In this document: positions 32,017 to 39,717 of the stretch, piece by piece
Layout of the letters: the number at the start of each line of letters is the position of its first letter
Position numbering within the stretch: the stretch's first letter is position 1
Origin: JAENVT01 sp031404635
Lineage (GTDB): Bacteria > Actinomycetota > Acidimicrobiia > Acidimicrobiales > Ilumatobacteraceae
DNA length: 40,328 bases
Direction: 5' to 3'
Assembly: GCA_031404635.1 (NCBI GenBank)
Contig: JANNHY010000033.1
Span: 1 to 40,328, forward strand
Notes under the pieces: model-generated
What the model was told of the DNA's origin: nothing
Databases searched by the model: none
The model's input: only the letters and a program-made list of their open reading frames with translations
Translations under genes and position numbers: made by a program

Positions 32017-33108
32017 TCAACCGCGCCAGACACGCTCGTTGTCCTTCATCCACGCGATCAGCTCTTCGCCCTCGGACGGCATCCGGCCGGAACCGGTGAG
32101 GAGGTCGGCGGCAATCTGTGTCGGCGCGGCGAGCGTGAGGCCGTCTCGCTTGGTCGTCCGTTCGTAGACGACCGGGTCGAAGGGTTCGGCGATGAGCAGG
32201 TTGGCCCCCAGGACGGTTTCCCGGAGGTCGAGTGTTCGGGCGGCGGTTTGAACGTCGTCGACGAACAGCATGCCCTGCCGCGGTGGGGCGATTTGCGAGA
32301 ACGGTTCCGTGGCGAGCGAGCCGGTTAGGGCATAGCGCCACTTGACAGTTCGAAGCGTGGCAGTGACGTCGCGAAAAGCGCGTACGGCGAGGAACCTGGT
32401 CGTTCGGTTCGACGTCAGGAATTCGTAGTCCTTGCTCCAGCGGCGAATGCATCGGTCCCAGTCGACGTCGGTGACGCGTCCGCGTTGATCGCGGGTCAGC
32501 AGAGCGTCGCGGGCGAGGAGGTCGATTACGCGGGCAAGCGTCGCGGTCGAGACGTCGGCGCGAGTCGCGAGTTCGCGCACGCCAAACGGAGGACGGAAAT
32601 CGACGACAGCGCGTAGGGCTCGTCCGGCGCCGCGACCGCGAAGCGTCTTGAGTGGTTGGTCATCCGGCCACGGGTCTTTCGCGGCTCCATAGGTGGAGAT
32701 GAACAACGCCGGTCTGTCCGAACGAAAGTGCATGTTCCCCGTGCTGTCGACGTAGCTGACGCCCCGGGCGCTGATCAGCTCGCGAGCGCGCTCGCTGAGG
32801 TATGGAGCGACAATCACCACACTTACCGGACGCACACCGCGCAGGGTTGTTGTCGCGTCGATGCCCATTGAGTCCAGCAGGTTGACCGCGCTCTGAGGGT
32901 CGAGCTTCTCCTTGACGACAACTACGAAGTCGTTTACCTCGCCATCAGGTGACCGGATTCGCAGCGAGATCTCGCGCCGTCCGGCTGCTCTGCCGGGAGC
33001 CTGGACGACCTTCGCCGACCACCCCGACGGCATCGAGCGCGCCACGATCTGCTCCGCCAGGCGGAGCGCCGATGTCTCAGAAATGCGCTTCTTGTCTGCC
33101 ACAGACAA
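32017..33108 (-). CDS. AbiEi-like / winged-helix regulator, possible orphan antitoxin
   Basis: This 363-residue protein has an N-terminal ~150-residue domain resembling a nuclease-like or binding fold (NDFVVVVKEKLDPQSAV, then YVDSTGNMHFRSDRPALFIS). A winged helix follows (RPPFGVRELATRADVSTATL), and then a C-terminal nucleotidyltransferase-like part (RYALTGSLATEPFSQIAPPR) ending WMKDNERVWRG. Actinobacterial relatives are usually labelled AbiEi-type antitoxins or regulators. No partner toxin lies on the same strand. It starts at TTG 33108 or at an internal GTG at 33102. Palindromes directly upstream (33119-33179) suggest self-regulation. Confidence 0.6.
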   Translation of the reverse strand: MSVADKKRISETSALRLAEQIVARSMPSGWSAKVVQAPGRAAGRREISLRIRSPDGEVNDFVVVVKEKLDPQSAVNLLDSMGIDATTTLRGVRPVSVVIVAPYLSERARELISARGVSYVDSTGNMHFRSDRPALFISTYGAAKDPWPDDQPLKTLRGRGAGRALRAVVDFRPPFGVRELATRADVSTATLARVIDLLARDALLTRDQRGRVTDVDWDRCIRRWSKDYEFLTSNRTTRFLAVRAFRDVTATLRTVKWRYALTGSLATEPFSQIAPPRQGMLFVDDVQTAARTLDLRETVLGANLLIAEPFDPVVYERTTKRDGLTLAAPTQIAADLLTGSGRMPSEGEELIAWMKDNERVWRG

Positions 33109-33118
33109 CTCACCGTTT

Positions 33119-33179
33119 CAGGCAGATCCGGGTGATCTGCCTGTCTCAGAAATCATAGTGTCCCAGATAAACTGAGACA
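33119..33179. promoter_or_regulatory. Two inverted repeats upstream of the AbiEi-like gene
   Basis: CAGGCAGATC (33119-33128) and GATCTGCCTG (33134-33143) form a perfect 10-bp inverted repeat with a 5-bp centre. TGTCTCAG (33142-33149) and CTGAGACA (33172-33179) form a second one. The word GTCTCAGAAAT also occurs inside the gene start at ~33073. These are plausible operators for the winged-helix product. Confidence 0.55.
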
Positions 33180-33195
33180 AGGCTAGAAGTGCGAC

Positions 33196-33218
33196 ACTTC
33201 TAATGGTTCTTCTAATGG
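33196..33218 (+). repeat. CTTCTAATGG direct repeats left of att5
   Basis: ACTTCTAATGG and TTCTTCTAATGG lie back to back, followed by CAGGTGACA and, at ~33273, GCGAAAGACCTG. This is the same layout as left of att1 (1119-1213), indicating the same class of element end. Confidence 0.6.
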
Positions 33219-33333
33219 ACCAGGTGACAGAGCGTGATATTGGGTGACACAGGTTGACACACCGAACTCGCGAAAGACCTGATAAATGGCACTCACGGTC
33301 ACTCACGGTCACTAGCGGATAAGCCCTCGATAC

Positions 33334-33380
33334 GGCTCATAACCCGAAGGTCGCAGGTTCAAATCATGCCCCCGCCACCA
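33334..33380 (+). repeat. att5: 3' half of tRNA-Met(CAT), one base changed
   Basis: The fragment is like att1, including the GG before CTCATAA, but the T-arm reads AAATCATGC instead of AAATCCTGC. That breaks a T-stem pair, so this copy could not belong to a good tRNA. A weak hairpin with AGCCCAG...CTCGGAGGAGAGGGCC follows at 33385-33432. Confidence 0.85.
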
Positions 33381-33439
33381 AGAAAGCCCAGTTCAGAGTC
33401 CCTTTCCTCTCGGAGGAGAGGGCCTCCCTGCTTGTCCGT

Positions 33440-33457
33440 TGTCAACGGCTTGTCAAC
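33440..33457 (+). repeat. Direct repeat TGTCAACGGCTTGTCAAC, left end of E5
   Basis: This is a one-base variant of the TGTCAAC site. The right end of E5 (35673) has the same family, so both ends match. The following 33458-33711 carries only a short, decayed copy of the element-end block, with AACCCGAAGGTCAC at 33646; no gene is seen. Confidence 0.65.
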
Positions 33458-33711
33458 ATCACGGTGGCGTAGGCGCTCGTCGGTGTTCGGCTGCACTCGT
33501 ACGTGAGCGGATGCAGCAGTAGGCGGATGTCCCTTCCGGCCGCATGGTGGAGGCTGGCGAGACGACATGACGAACACTTACTGCCGCCCACGGTCGCCGA
33601 CCAGCCCCGCCGACTTAGAACGGCGGCTGGCGGCAGCGAATCGAGAACCCGAAGGTCACGGCGGTAGGTGATCGGACGCACTGGGACTGCTCGTCGCCCA
33701 CAGAGGGATCG

Positions 33712-34029
33712 TCAGGTTTGACGGTCGTCGCCGAAGTTGGGGTGCCGGTTCTGGTGCAGTACGGCCATGACCAGAAGCCGATCACCTAGGATCCGGTAGC
33801 GAACCGCGTACGGGAAGCCGTCGGCTGGGACCTTGCGCTCGATGATCTCCTCGTCGTCGTCACGAAGGACGGGGCTGCCGGCGTTGGGCCATCGCGACGC
33901 CCGCACCACGGTTGCGTGGACGGCGCCGAGGAAGCGGTCGCCGAGACCGTCCTCTTGATTCTCGTACCAGGTCCAGGCGTTCAAGAGGTCGAGGTCGACG
34001 AGGTCGTGGTACTCGATGCGAAGGGTCAC
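33712..34029 (-). CDS. RelE/ParE-family toxin
   Basis: This 105-residue protein has the RelE/ParE pattern: DLVDLDLLNAWTWYENQEDG (first helices), GDRFLGAVHATVVRASRWPN, then FPYAVRYRILGDRLLVMAV and HQNRHPNF in the C-terminal strands. ParE-type toxins act on gyrase and RelE types on ribosomal mRNA; I cannot tell which here. The GTG start overlaps the antitoxin stop (GTGA at 34026-34029). It is an intact toxin-antitoxin pair in E5. Confidence 0.85.
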   Translation of the reverse strand: MTLRIEYHDLVDLDLLNAWTWYENQEDGLGDRFLGAVHATVVRASRWPNAGSPVLRDDDEEIIERKVPADGFPYAVRYRILGDRLLVMAVLHQNRHPNFGDDRQT

Positions 34030-34277
34030 GCCCTGTGTTGCGCGCGGCGCTCGGCGAACCGCTGCTGGATTTCGTCCCAGCTGAGGGTGCCTGCGTCGCC
34101 GGATTCGAGCATCGCTGCTCGTCGTTGCGTCTCAGCCGACCACAGCTGGTCGATCTCCGCTTCGTCGACCGCCTCGCTGTCGAGACTGGCGAGCAGGTCT
34201 GAGGCGATCCGCGCTCGCTCCAGGGCGGGGAGCGCGAGCACCTCCTCGCGCAGGGCGTCGGTGGTCTTGGCCATCAC
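34026..34277 (-). CDS. Antitoxin of the RelE/ParE pair (addiction-module component)
   Basis: This 83-residue helical acidic protein has EVLALPALERARIASDLLAS, then DEAEIDQLWSAETQRRAAML and SWDEIQQRFAERR. This is the pattern of the short unstable antitoxin component found with RelE/ParE toxins. It precedes and overlaps the toxin gene. Two ATG codons at the start (34277 and 34274) are equally possible. It should bind and mask the toxin. Confidence 0.8.
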   Translation of the reverse strand: MMAKTTDALREEVLALPALERARIASDLLASLDSEAVDEAEIDQLWSAETQRRAAMLESGDAGTLSWDEIQQRFAERRAQHRA

Positions 34278-34321
34278 GACATCGTATCCGAGCTCCGGGC
34301 GTCGCTGGTCGGCGCCGAGCG

Positions 34322-35548
34322 TCAGGGCAGACGAGCGCGGTCGAACTCCTGCTGGAGCCTCGGGCGCCGGCGGTGGGTGTCGCGCAAGCCGGCGATGAGA
34401 GCGTCGACATCGGCTGCCTGGTCGGTCCCAGCGGCGAGCTTGCGCATCTTGACGAGGCGCCGGGCGGCCAGCCGGTAGTGGTGGGCGTCGGCGTTCACGA
34501 GTTCGTGTTCGACGAGTCTCTGGTGGATCGGCAGTACGGCGAGCGGGTCCACCGGTTCGTACGCGCTCGCGAGGTCAGCCCAGACGCGGTCGTCGTCGAG
34601 ACCAAGGGCGAGTGCCTGCTCCCAGGCAAGGCTGGGATCATTGAGCGTGTCGATCGAGAACAACACGGATTGATCTGGCCTCGCGGCCAGTGCGGCAAGG
34701 ACGTCGTTGTGGTAGTCGTGCCACGAAGCACCGGCTGCTCGGTGGAGACGCGTCGCGGTGGTTGCTGATGGCCACCGCCTGAACACTTCTTCTCGCGCCG
34801 CCAACAGCTCGGCTGGGCGGTGTCGTGTCAGCAGGCCACACCAGTAGTCGGCCGCCTTCAGCGACTGGTGCCCGGGACCGTGGTCGGTCGCCTGACGGGC
34901 CCAGTCGATGGCGAGGTCGATCTCGCCGATCTCCTCGAACGCCTGCGCGGTGTCCTGGAGCCACGCGGCCACCTTGCGGTCGCGAGCATGGGTGCGGACG
35001 ATGGCCTCGACGTCGCGCTCGAGCACCGCAAGCCGTCGGTCGTTCCAGTCCAGCACCCAACGCTCGTGGCGATCGGGAACCGACCGGTTCGACTCGGTTG
35101 GTTCCGGCCCGAGGGTGGCACGCACCGCATCGAGGCGTTTCCGGTACGCCCTCACGCCCTCATCTCCCAAGGCGGGGGCGTAGGCGATCGGGTCGATTGG
35201 GAAGTAGTCGACGTCCCCGTCGAACTGGAACTTCATCATCCAGTCAACCAAGTTGCTCGGAGCGACACCCGCCGACGCTGCGGCCATCGGATGCAGCGTG
35301 AGCAGTCGATGACACGCGTCGCCGATGATCCCGCTGGAGTCGTCGGCGCGGGCGATCACCTTGACCGCGCTTGCCAACGCAGCATGCACCACCGCGTACA
35401 CCTCAGAGGGGTCTGTGGTCGGGAGCGCAGCTTCGAGCACGTCGATCGCCTCGTGCATCTGGCGTCCGTGCTCGCTTGCCGCGCTCCACCGGTGCAGATC
35501 CGCCCGTGTCCGGACAAGGGGAAGGACGGTGTCGGCCAGCGAAGTCAT
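34322..35548 (-). CDS. Helical repeat protein, DUF6880/SWIM-associated type
   Basis: This 408-residue all-helical protein has TPR-like units (AQAFEEIGEIDLAIDWARQA, then HQSLKAADYWCGLL). It ends in an LRDTHRRRPRLQQEFDRARL tail that recalls the C-terminus of SWIM zinc-finger proteins and DUF6880 proteins (an H-x-RRP motif). No SWIM Cys/His cluster is present. It follows the antitoxin/ParE pair's upstream side by ~45 bases on the same strand and may be co-transcribed with it. The function is unknown. It may be a scaffold or a stand-alone piece of a conflict system. Confidence 0.55.
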   Translation of the reverse strand: MTSLADTVLPLVRTRADLHRWSAASEHGRQMHEAIDVLEAALPTTDPSEVYAVVHAALASAVKVIARADDSSGIIGDACHRLLTLHPMAAASAGVAPSNLVDWMMKFQFDGDVDYFPIDPIAYAPALGDEGVRAYRKRLDAVRATLGPEPTESNRSVPDRHERWVLDWNDRRLAVLERDVEAIVRTHARDRKVAAWLQDTAQAFEEIGEIDLAIDWARQATDHGPGHQSLKAADYWCGLLTRHRPAELLAAREEVFRRWPSATTATRLHRAAGASWHDYHNDVLAALAARPDQSVLFSIDTLNDPSLAWEQALALGLDDDRVWADLASAYEPVDPLAVLPIHQRLVEHELVNADAHHYRLAARRLVKMRKLAAGTDQAADVDALIAGLRDTHRRRPRLQQEFDRARLP

Positions 35549-35672
35549 GGCGGTCGGCGATCGTAGTCGCCGGCTAAACCGGCCCGATCCACGCTGGCCA
35601 CGACAATGCTGCCTGACTGCGGGGCTTGTCGTCTGCGTCCGTCGGCGCTGGTGGGTATCGCTGAAATGGCGC

Positions 35673-35811
35673 TGTCAACGGATTGTCAACGCGAATCTCA
35701 CCCACACGCACCGACAAGTACCTACGAGTGCCGACCCGCCGCCAGTCGAATCGCTCGCTGAGCAGAACGTACGCCGCTTTGCGCCGACGGGCGCAGACGA
35801 TGACCGGCGTC
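35673..35811 (+). repeat. E5 right-end block: TGTCAACGGATTGTCAAC plus conserved spacer
   Basis: This repeat and ~120-bp spacer are nearly identical to the block before att7 (39718-39845), and more distantly related to those before att2 and att4. GACGATGACCGGCGTC just before the tRNA fragment is shared with att2 and att4. Confidence 0.75.
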
Positions 35812-35930
35812 CTCATAACCCGAAGGTCGCAGGTTCAAATCCTGCCCCCGCCAATCTGCCCCCGCCAATCCTGCCCCCGCCAACACACTGCCCCGCCACC
35901 ACTGCCCCGCCACCACTGCCCCCGCCACCA
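35812..35930 (+). repeat. att6: tRNA-Met 3' half with stuttered acceptor end
   Basis: The normal tRNA fragment runs to 35853, after which its acceptor end is repeated. CTGCCCC(C)GCCA occurs six times in a row, starting at 35842, 35856, 35871, 35888, 35902 and 35916, at intervals of 14-17 bases. Only the later copies carry a full CCACCA end. The expansion occurs exactly at the tRNA 3' terminus, suggesting repeated imprecise recombination or replication slippage at the crossover site. Confidence 0.85.
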
Positions 35931-35932
35931 AG

Positions 35933-35968
35933 AAAGCCCTGGTAGATCGCGAGATCTGGCAGGGCTTT
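35933..35968 (+). terminator. Hairpin terminator after att6
   Basis: AAAGCCCTGGTAGATC pairs with GATCTGGCAGGGCTTT around GCGA. It is a sister of the hairpin after att2, with a few compensating and non-compensating changes. Confidence 0.7.
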
Positions 35969-35999
35969 GTTCGTTGCCCACAGCTTCGACTCGACGCAG

Positions 36000-36034
36000 A
36001 TGTACCAACCATGTACCAGGTTTCGACATGTACC
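36000..36034 (+). repeat. ATGTACC repeats, left end of E6
   Basis: Three ATGTACC words begin at 36000, 36011 and 36028. The family matches the ends of E2, yet the right end of E6 carries a TGTCAAC site, so E6 has mismatched ends. The following 36035-36385 has no gene that I can support. Confidence 0.6.
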
Positions 36035-36385
36035 AGGTTTCGAACCGAGCCGAGCGTTCTTCCTGGTCAGCGACTCGCATCGAGATGTTGCCCGATGGTC
36101 GTGGACGCGTTGTCGCCACTCATGAGGAAGTCGACGGTCGAGCGAGGTGTCGACCGGCGAGAGCGTCGGCGGGCATCAAGCTGGTCCACGCGGTAGCGAC
36201 CGTGTCGCTGGGTGGAACCCCTCAAGTCACCGATCCAGCGGCTCCCTTGCCTTCTGCGCGAGATCCTCCACGTTGAGGGAGGGGCGAGGATTTGCGATGG
36301 CGGCGATATGGTCGTCGTCAGCGCCGTGTAGCGCCTCGGGACCGCTGTCCCCGTCAGATCCAACGATCGACAGGAGAAGCGTTCC

Positions 36386-36904
36386 ATGCACAGCTATCAA
36401 CCCAGATGGCCGGAAGATCGAACCGACTGGAAGCCGCCGAGCCCAGCGGTCTACACGTACCGCGATGCACGCGACGTAGCCGATTTTGCGTCGATCGACG
36501 CACTGACAACCTGGCGCACATGGCCGGAGGTGTGGCATCTCGACCACACCGGCCGGTGGTGCTGCTGCTCCAAAGGATCGAGCCTCGACTCGGTGCGTCG
36601 GTTCGCCGAGTCGTCGGAACGCATGTTGCAGTGTCGGCTCGAGTCGACAGGCGAGCCATGTCCCGATTACTGGGTCGTCCTCGAACCTCGACAGAAGTGG
36701 CACTCAGATCGACACGAGGTCACCGAGGAGGACGCTCATTCGTTCAGCGTGTTGCGTCGCTCGCTGGCGCTGTTCGGGATCACGCTGCTCGACGTGGTGA
36801 TCTTTCATGAAGACTTCCGGTGGTGGTCGCTGCACGAACTCACCTGCGGCAGCACGGCGTGGACTTTCGAGCCCATTCGTCGCGCCGAGCTGCGGCGGCA
36901 CTGA
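36386..36904 (+). CDS. Hypothetical protein, unknown family
   Basis: This 172-residue protein starts at an ATG with a good AGGAGAAG site ~9 bases upstream, so it is likely real. It is Trp-rich (TTWRTWPEVWHLD, GRWCCCSKGSS, YWVVLEPRQKWHSD, FRWWSLHELTCG). It has a helical segment (SFSVLRRSLALFGITLLDVV) before a final strand. No signal peptide or membrane segment is seen. The CCC cluster could bind metal or be chance. It is alone on the plus strand, the first gene of E6. The function is unknown. Confidence 0.55.
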   Translation: MHSYQPRWPEDRTDWKPPSPAVYTYRDARDVADFASIDALTTWRTWPEVWHLDHTGRWCCCSKGSSLDSVRRFAESSERMLQCRLESTGEPCPDYWVVLEPRQKWHSDRHEVTEEDAHSFSVLRRSLALFGITLLDVVIFHEDFRWWSLHELTCGSTAWTFEPIRRAELRRH

Positions 36905-37169
36905 TTCGCCCGCCGCGCGGGTCGCCCCGAGGATCGGGGACGTCAACCGACCCGGTGCCGTCACCAGAGCAAAAGGCTGGCGGACGTTACACGACTCCGT
37001 GCTCCACTCATCGCCCTCCTTTAGAACCCGCCCAGCTTTTTACACCTTTCTAAGATTGCTGGCGTCCTCACCGAACCCCATCTGCTTCCGAGGCGATCAC
37101 GTCGCGTCTGTTCTGCTCAGACGAAGCGGCTGCGCCTCGCAGTCGCAGGCACAATGATAGTGTTGTGGT

Positions 37170-37613
37170 GTGCCTCCTGCGTTCGATTCAGACAGCGGCC
37201 GCTTGCCACCGGGTGAGCATGTCGCGTCGTGGGACGAGGTTGTCGAACGGTTCGGGTGGACCGAACGGCGCCGACGATTGCTCGACGGGTTGGCGGAAGC
37301 GATCGAGTTGCTCGCCGCTGCTGGCTGCCGGAGGGTCTGGTTGAACGGCAGCTTCGTCACTGCCAAGGACGAGCCCGGCGACTTCGACGCCTGCTGGGAC
37401 ACCGACGACGTCGACCTCGACGCGCTCGACCCAGTGCTGTTGGACCTGTCCAATCACCGAGCCGCGCAGAAGACGCGCTTCGGCGGGGAGCTGTTCCCGA
37501 ACGTCATCGAAACCCAGTCGGGCCTGTCGTTCGCCGAGTTCTTCCAGAACGAACGCGACACCAGCCGCAAAGGCATCGTCGTCATCCACCTCTCGAAAGG
37601 AGACGCATCGTGA
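37170..37613 (+). CDS. Nucleotidyltransferase-fold protein, DUF6932-like toxin candidate
   Basis: This 147-residue protein has WLNGSFVTAKDEPGDFDACW, a G-S-F-x(n)-D-F-D pattern typical of a reduced nucleotidyltransferase fold, then FPNVIETQSGLSFAEFFQ and KGIVVIHLSK at the end. Proteins of this DUF6932-like kind are often paired with an XRE regulator. The GTG start has no clear ribosome site and may be leaderless. The stop overlaps the GTG start of the XRE gene by four bases (37610-37613). This overlap and pairing suggest a toxin-antitoxin module with the enzyme first. Confidence 0.65.
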   Translation: MPPAFDSDSGRLPPGEHVASWDEVVERFGWTERRRRLLDGLAEAIELLAAAGCRRVWLNGSFVTAKDEPGDFDACWDTDDVDLDALDPVLLDLSNHRAAQKTRFGGELFPNVIETQSGLSFAEFFQNERDTSRKGIVVIHLSKGDAS

Positions 37614-38041
37614 TCACCAACGAAGTGCAATACCGGGCCACCAAGGCCCACCTCGAACGCTTCGAAGAAGCCGCCGCCAACATCGAGGCCCGCCCCGGCA
37701 AGCGAACCAAGCTCGAACGTCTCGAACTCGACGCCGTACGCGCCCAGGCCGACGACTTGCGCGCCGAACTGGCCGACTTCGACCAGCTGCGCGGCGGGAC
37801 CCTGTCGACGTTCGACGCTGCCTCGTTGGAAGAGCTCTCGACGGTCCTCGTCAAGGCACGCATCGCCCGCGGCTGGACCCAACGTCAGCTAGCCGAAGCG
37901 CTCGGCATGGCCGAACAGCAGATCCAACGCTACGAAGCCAACGACTACCGCTCGACCAGCCTCGCCCGACTGTGCGATATCGCCAACGCACTCGGCGTCA
38001 CCGTCGCCCAGCACGCAGAACTGAAGCCATCGGCCGCCTGA
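37610..38041 (+). CDS. XRE-family helix-turn-helix protein, probable antitoxin
   Basis: This 143-residue protein has an N-terminal helical coiled-coil region (YRATKAHLERFEEAAANIEA, then LDAVRAQADDLRAELADFDQ) and a C-terminal XRE helix-turn-helix (KARIARGWTQRQLAEALGMA, then QQIQRYEANDYRSTSLARL). The GTG at 37610 has an AAAGGAGA site within the upstream gene. It most likely represses the operon and neutralises the nucleotidyltransferase-fold partner. It is intact. Confidence 0.8.
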   Translation: MITNEVQYRATKAHLERFEEAAANIEARPGKRTKLERLELDAVRAQADDLRAELADFDQLRGGTLSTFDAASLEELSTVLVKARIARGWTQRQLAEALGMAEQQIQRYEANDYRSTSLARLCDIANALGVTVAQHAELKPSAA

Positions 38042-38084
38042 CCGCCTCAGACTACTCTCCGTGACGTCCGGCGACGGGTCGCCC

Positions 38085-38231
38085 GTGGAAGGTGGAGCCA
38101 TTCAAGGTCTTCGATGCCCAGCGCTCGTTGCCGCGCTGAAGCATCTGGCCTCGATCCACAACCCAGAGTTCTACGAGAAGCAGCGATTGCGCTTTTCGAC
38201 GTGGGATACCCCGCGGCTTATCCGTTGCTAG
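38085..38231 (+). pseudogene. TOTE conflict-system helicase fragment (plus strand)
   Basis: The plus-strand frame ALVAALKHLASIHNPEFYEK, then RLRFSTWDTPRLIRC and a stop, matches a characteristic stretch near the start of the helicase part of TOTE conflict-system proteins. The stop coincides with a CTAG at 38228-38231. Immediately after it the TOTE primase N-terminus appears on the opposite strand. This fragment is thus a middle segment of a TOTE gene left in inverted orientation relative to its own N-terminus. Confidence 0.65.
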
Positions 38232-38833
38232 GCGCTCGCCATGCAAGGGAAGCCGTCGAAGAACACCCAGACATGCGCTCCGTCGCCAGGTCGCGTCCGC
38301 TCCAACGCGGCGGGTACTTCTGCGCGGTGGCAGGCATCTAGGTAAGCGAGCGCGTCGAGAGCCCACGTCCCACCGTCGAAGTCACACGCGAGCAGCGTGC
38401 ACGTATCGCCGCGCATCAGTGGATAGATCCCGACCGTCGCTTCGCCACGGAGGTGGCGAGCGATGACGTCGTCGGTCAACGGCAGGTAGTCCTTTCGTGC
38501 CCGTTTGTTCACCCATCCACCGCGCACAGCGGGCGACCATCCGGCCTTGCCGCTCGACACGTTCTCCCAACGAAGCGCAAACACATCAGTTCGGGAGCCA
38601 AACAGCGACCGCATCAACGTCAACTTGTCCTCAGGCGATGCAGTCGAGTCCAGCATTGGAGTTGCCGGCACTTGGGTGAACAATCTTGGCGACCACGCGT
38701 GACGGTGACCATCGTCCTGGCGGGCATCCAATCTGAGGAGGCCACGGAGCCGAGCATTCTCCGCGCGTAGTGCCTCGAGTTCAGCGAGAAGGGTGGGTTC
38801 GTCGTTCACGGAAGCCGTCGTCGCATCTCTCAT
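38228..38833 (-). pseudogene. TOTE conflict-system primase N-terminal fragment (minus strand)
   Basis: This is the start of an archaeo-eukaryotic-type primase of TOTE systems. It has a coiled N-terminus (LLAELEALRAENARLRGLLR), then KLTLMRSLFGSRTDVFALRW, YLPLTDDVIARHLRG, TCTLLACDFDGGTW (catalytic Asp pair) and GDGAHVWVFFDG (conserved His). After FFDG the match ends and the frame stops at 38228. Full TOTE proteins are over 700 residues with helicase and nuclease parts. The ATG at 38833 is my choice from several. With the inverted helicase piece alongside, this is the wreck of one TOTE gene. The 38834-39034 gap has no gene. Confidence 0.75.
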
Positions 38834-39034
38834 TCTCGCAGGGCACTTCGCGCCGTCGATGATCCTCGTTGTGGGCATCGTGAGGAATGACCCGAAGGCG
38901 CTCGCCGGTCGGCCGTTGCAGTCGACAGATCTCACAGGAGCACTGTTGTCTGCTCGGCTGAATGCGTAGCTGGCGCCATCGCCGACGTTGACCACGGGTA
39001 CACTTTGAGGAGTCAACTGCTCAGGAGGTGCATA

Positions 39035-39196
39035 GTGTCGAACAGCAACACCGAAGACCTCGGGCACGCCTCGCCGTTGACGATCGCTGAGATCGTCGAG
39101 CGGTGTCAGCCGATGGGTGATCTTGGACGGTTCGCGATCGATGACTTGACCGCCGCCGAGGAAGACGAGTTCTTCGCTATTCTCGAAGACGTCTGA
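39035..39196 (+). CDS. VapB-like antitoxin of the PIN toxin
   Basis: This ~53-residue acidic protein (PLTIAEIVERCQPMGDLGRF, then DDLTAAEEDEFFAILEDV) starts at GTG 39035 with a strong AGGAGGTG site 4 bases before it. It lies 10 bases before the PIN toxin gene. Its size and acidity fit a toxin-binding antitoxin without a visible DNA-binding domain. Confidence 0.7.
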   Translation: MSNSNTEDLGHASPLTIAEIVERCQPMGDLGRFAIDDLTAAEEDEFFAILEDV

Positions 39197-39206
39197 CACA
39201 CACGCG

Positions 39207-39626
39207 GTGGCTGAGCCGGTTGTTGTCGACACGATGATCGCCAGCGCTTGGCTCGGGGTTCGCCGGTCCCAGCGCCAGATTCGGTGGGCGCCAGTACTGG
39301 AGGCCGCCGTATGGGTGCTGCCGTTCGTGGTGGTCGCCGAGATGCGCTTTGGTGCCGAGGTGGCCGGGTGGGGCGCACGCCGCCGTGGTGTGCTCGATCG
39401 GTTGGTGGCGCGTGCGGGAGTGGTGCCGCCGCTGGACGAGGTGACGGATGCCTACGTCGATCTGCGGGCGTGGTGCGTTCGGACCGGGCACGGCCTTGGG
39501 GCGAAGGATCACGAAGCCGATCGTTGGGTTGCCGCCGTCGCCGTGGCCGGTGGATATCCGTTGGCGACCGAGGACGCGATCTTCGACGACGTGGTCACGC
39601 TACGACGGAAGTTTCCCGACGTGTGA
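39207..39626 (+). CDS. PIN-domain RNase toxin (VapC-like)
   Basis: This 139-residue PIN protein has the catalytic acids in order: Asp8 (VVVDTMIAS), Glu45 (VVVAEMRFGA), Asp101/Asp105 (AKDHEADRWVAAVA) and Asp123 (ATEDAIFDDV). PIN toxins cleave tRNA or rRNA. The start is a GTG just after the antitoxin. It appears intact, unlike the related pseudogene at 21744-21932. It is the last gene of E6. Confidence 0.85.
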   Translation: MAEPVVVDTMIASAWLGVRRSQRQIRWAPVLEAAVWVLPFVVVAEMRFGAEVAGWGARRRGVLDRLVARAGVVPPLDEVTDAYVDLRAWCVRTGHGLGAKDHEADRWVAAVAVAGGYPLATEDAIFDDVVTLRRKFPDV

Positions 39627-39717
39627 GTCCTCGGCCGGCGAGTGCCTGAGCCGCTGCTCGTCGCCAGAGTCGCTCGTTTGCGTATGTCTGCTCTCGTGGG
39701 TATCGGTGAAATGGCGC

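Noticed and set aside
35842..35930. CRISPR array
   Set aside because: Repeats are 14-17 bp, contiguous without unique spacers, and are clearly copies of the tRNA acceptor end. No cas genes are present in the window.
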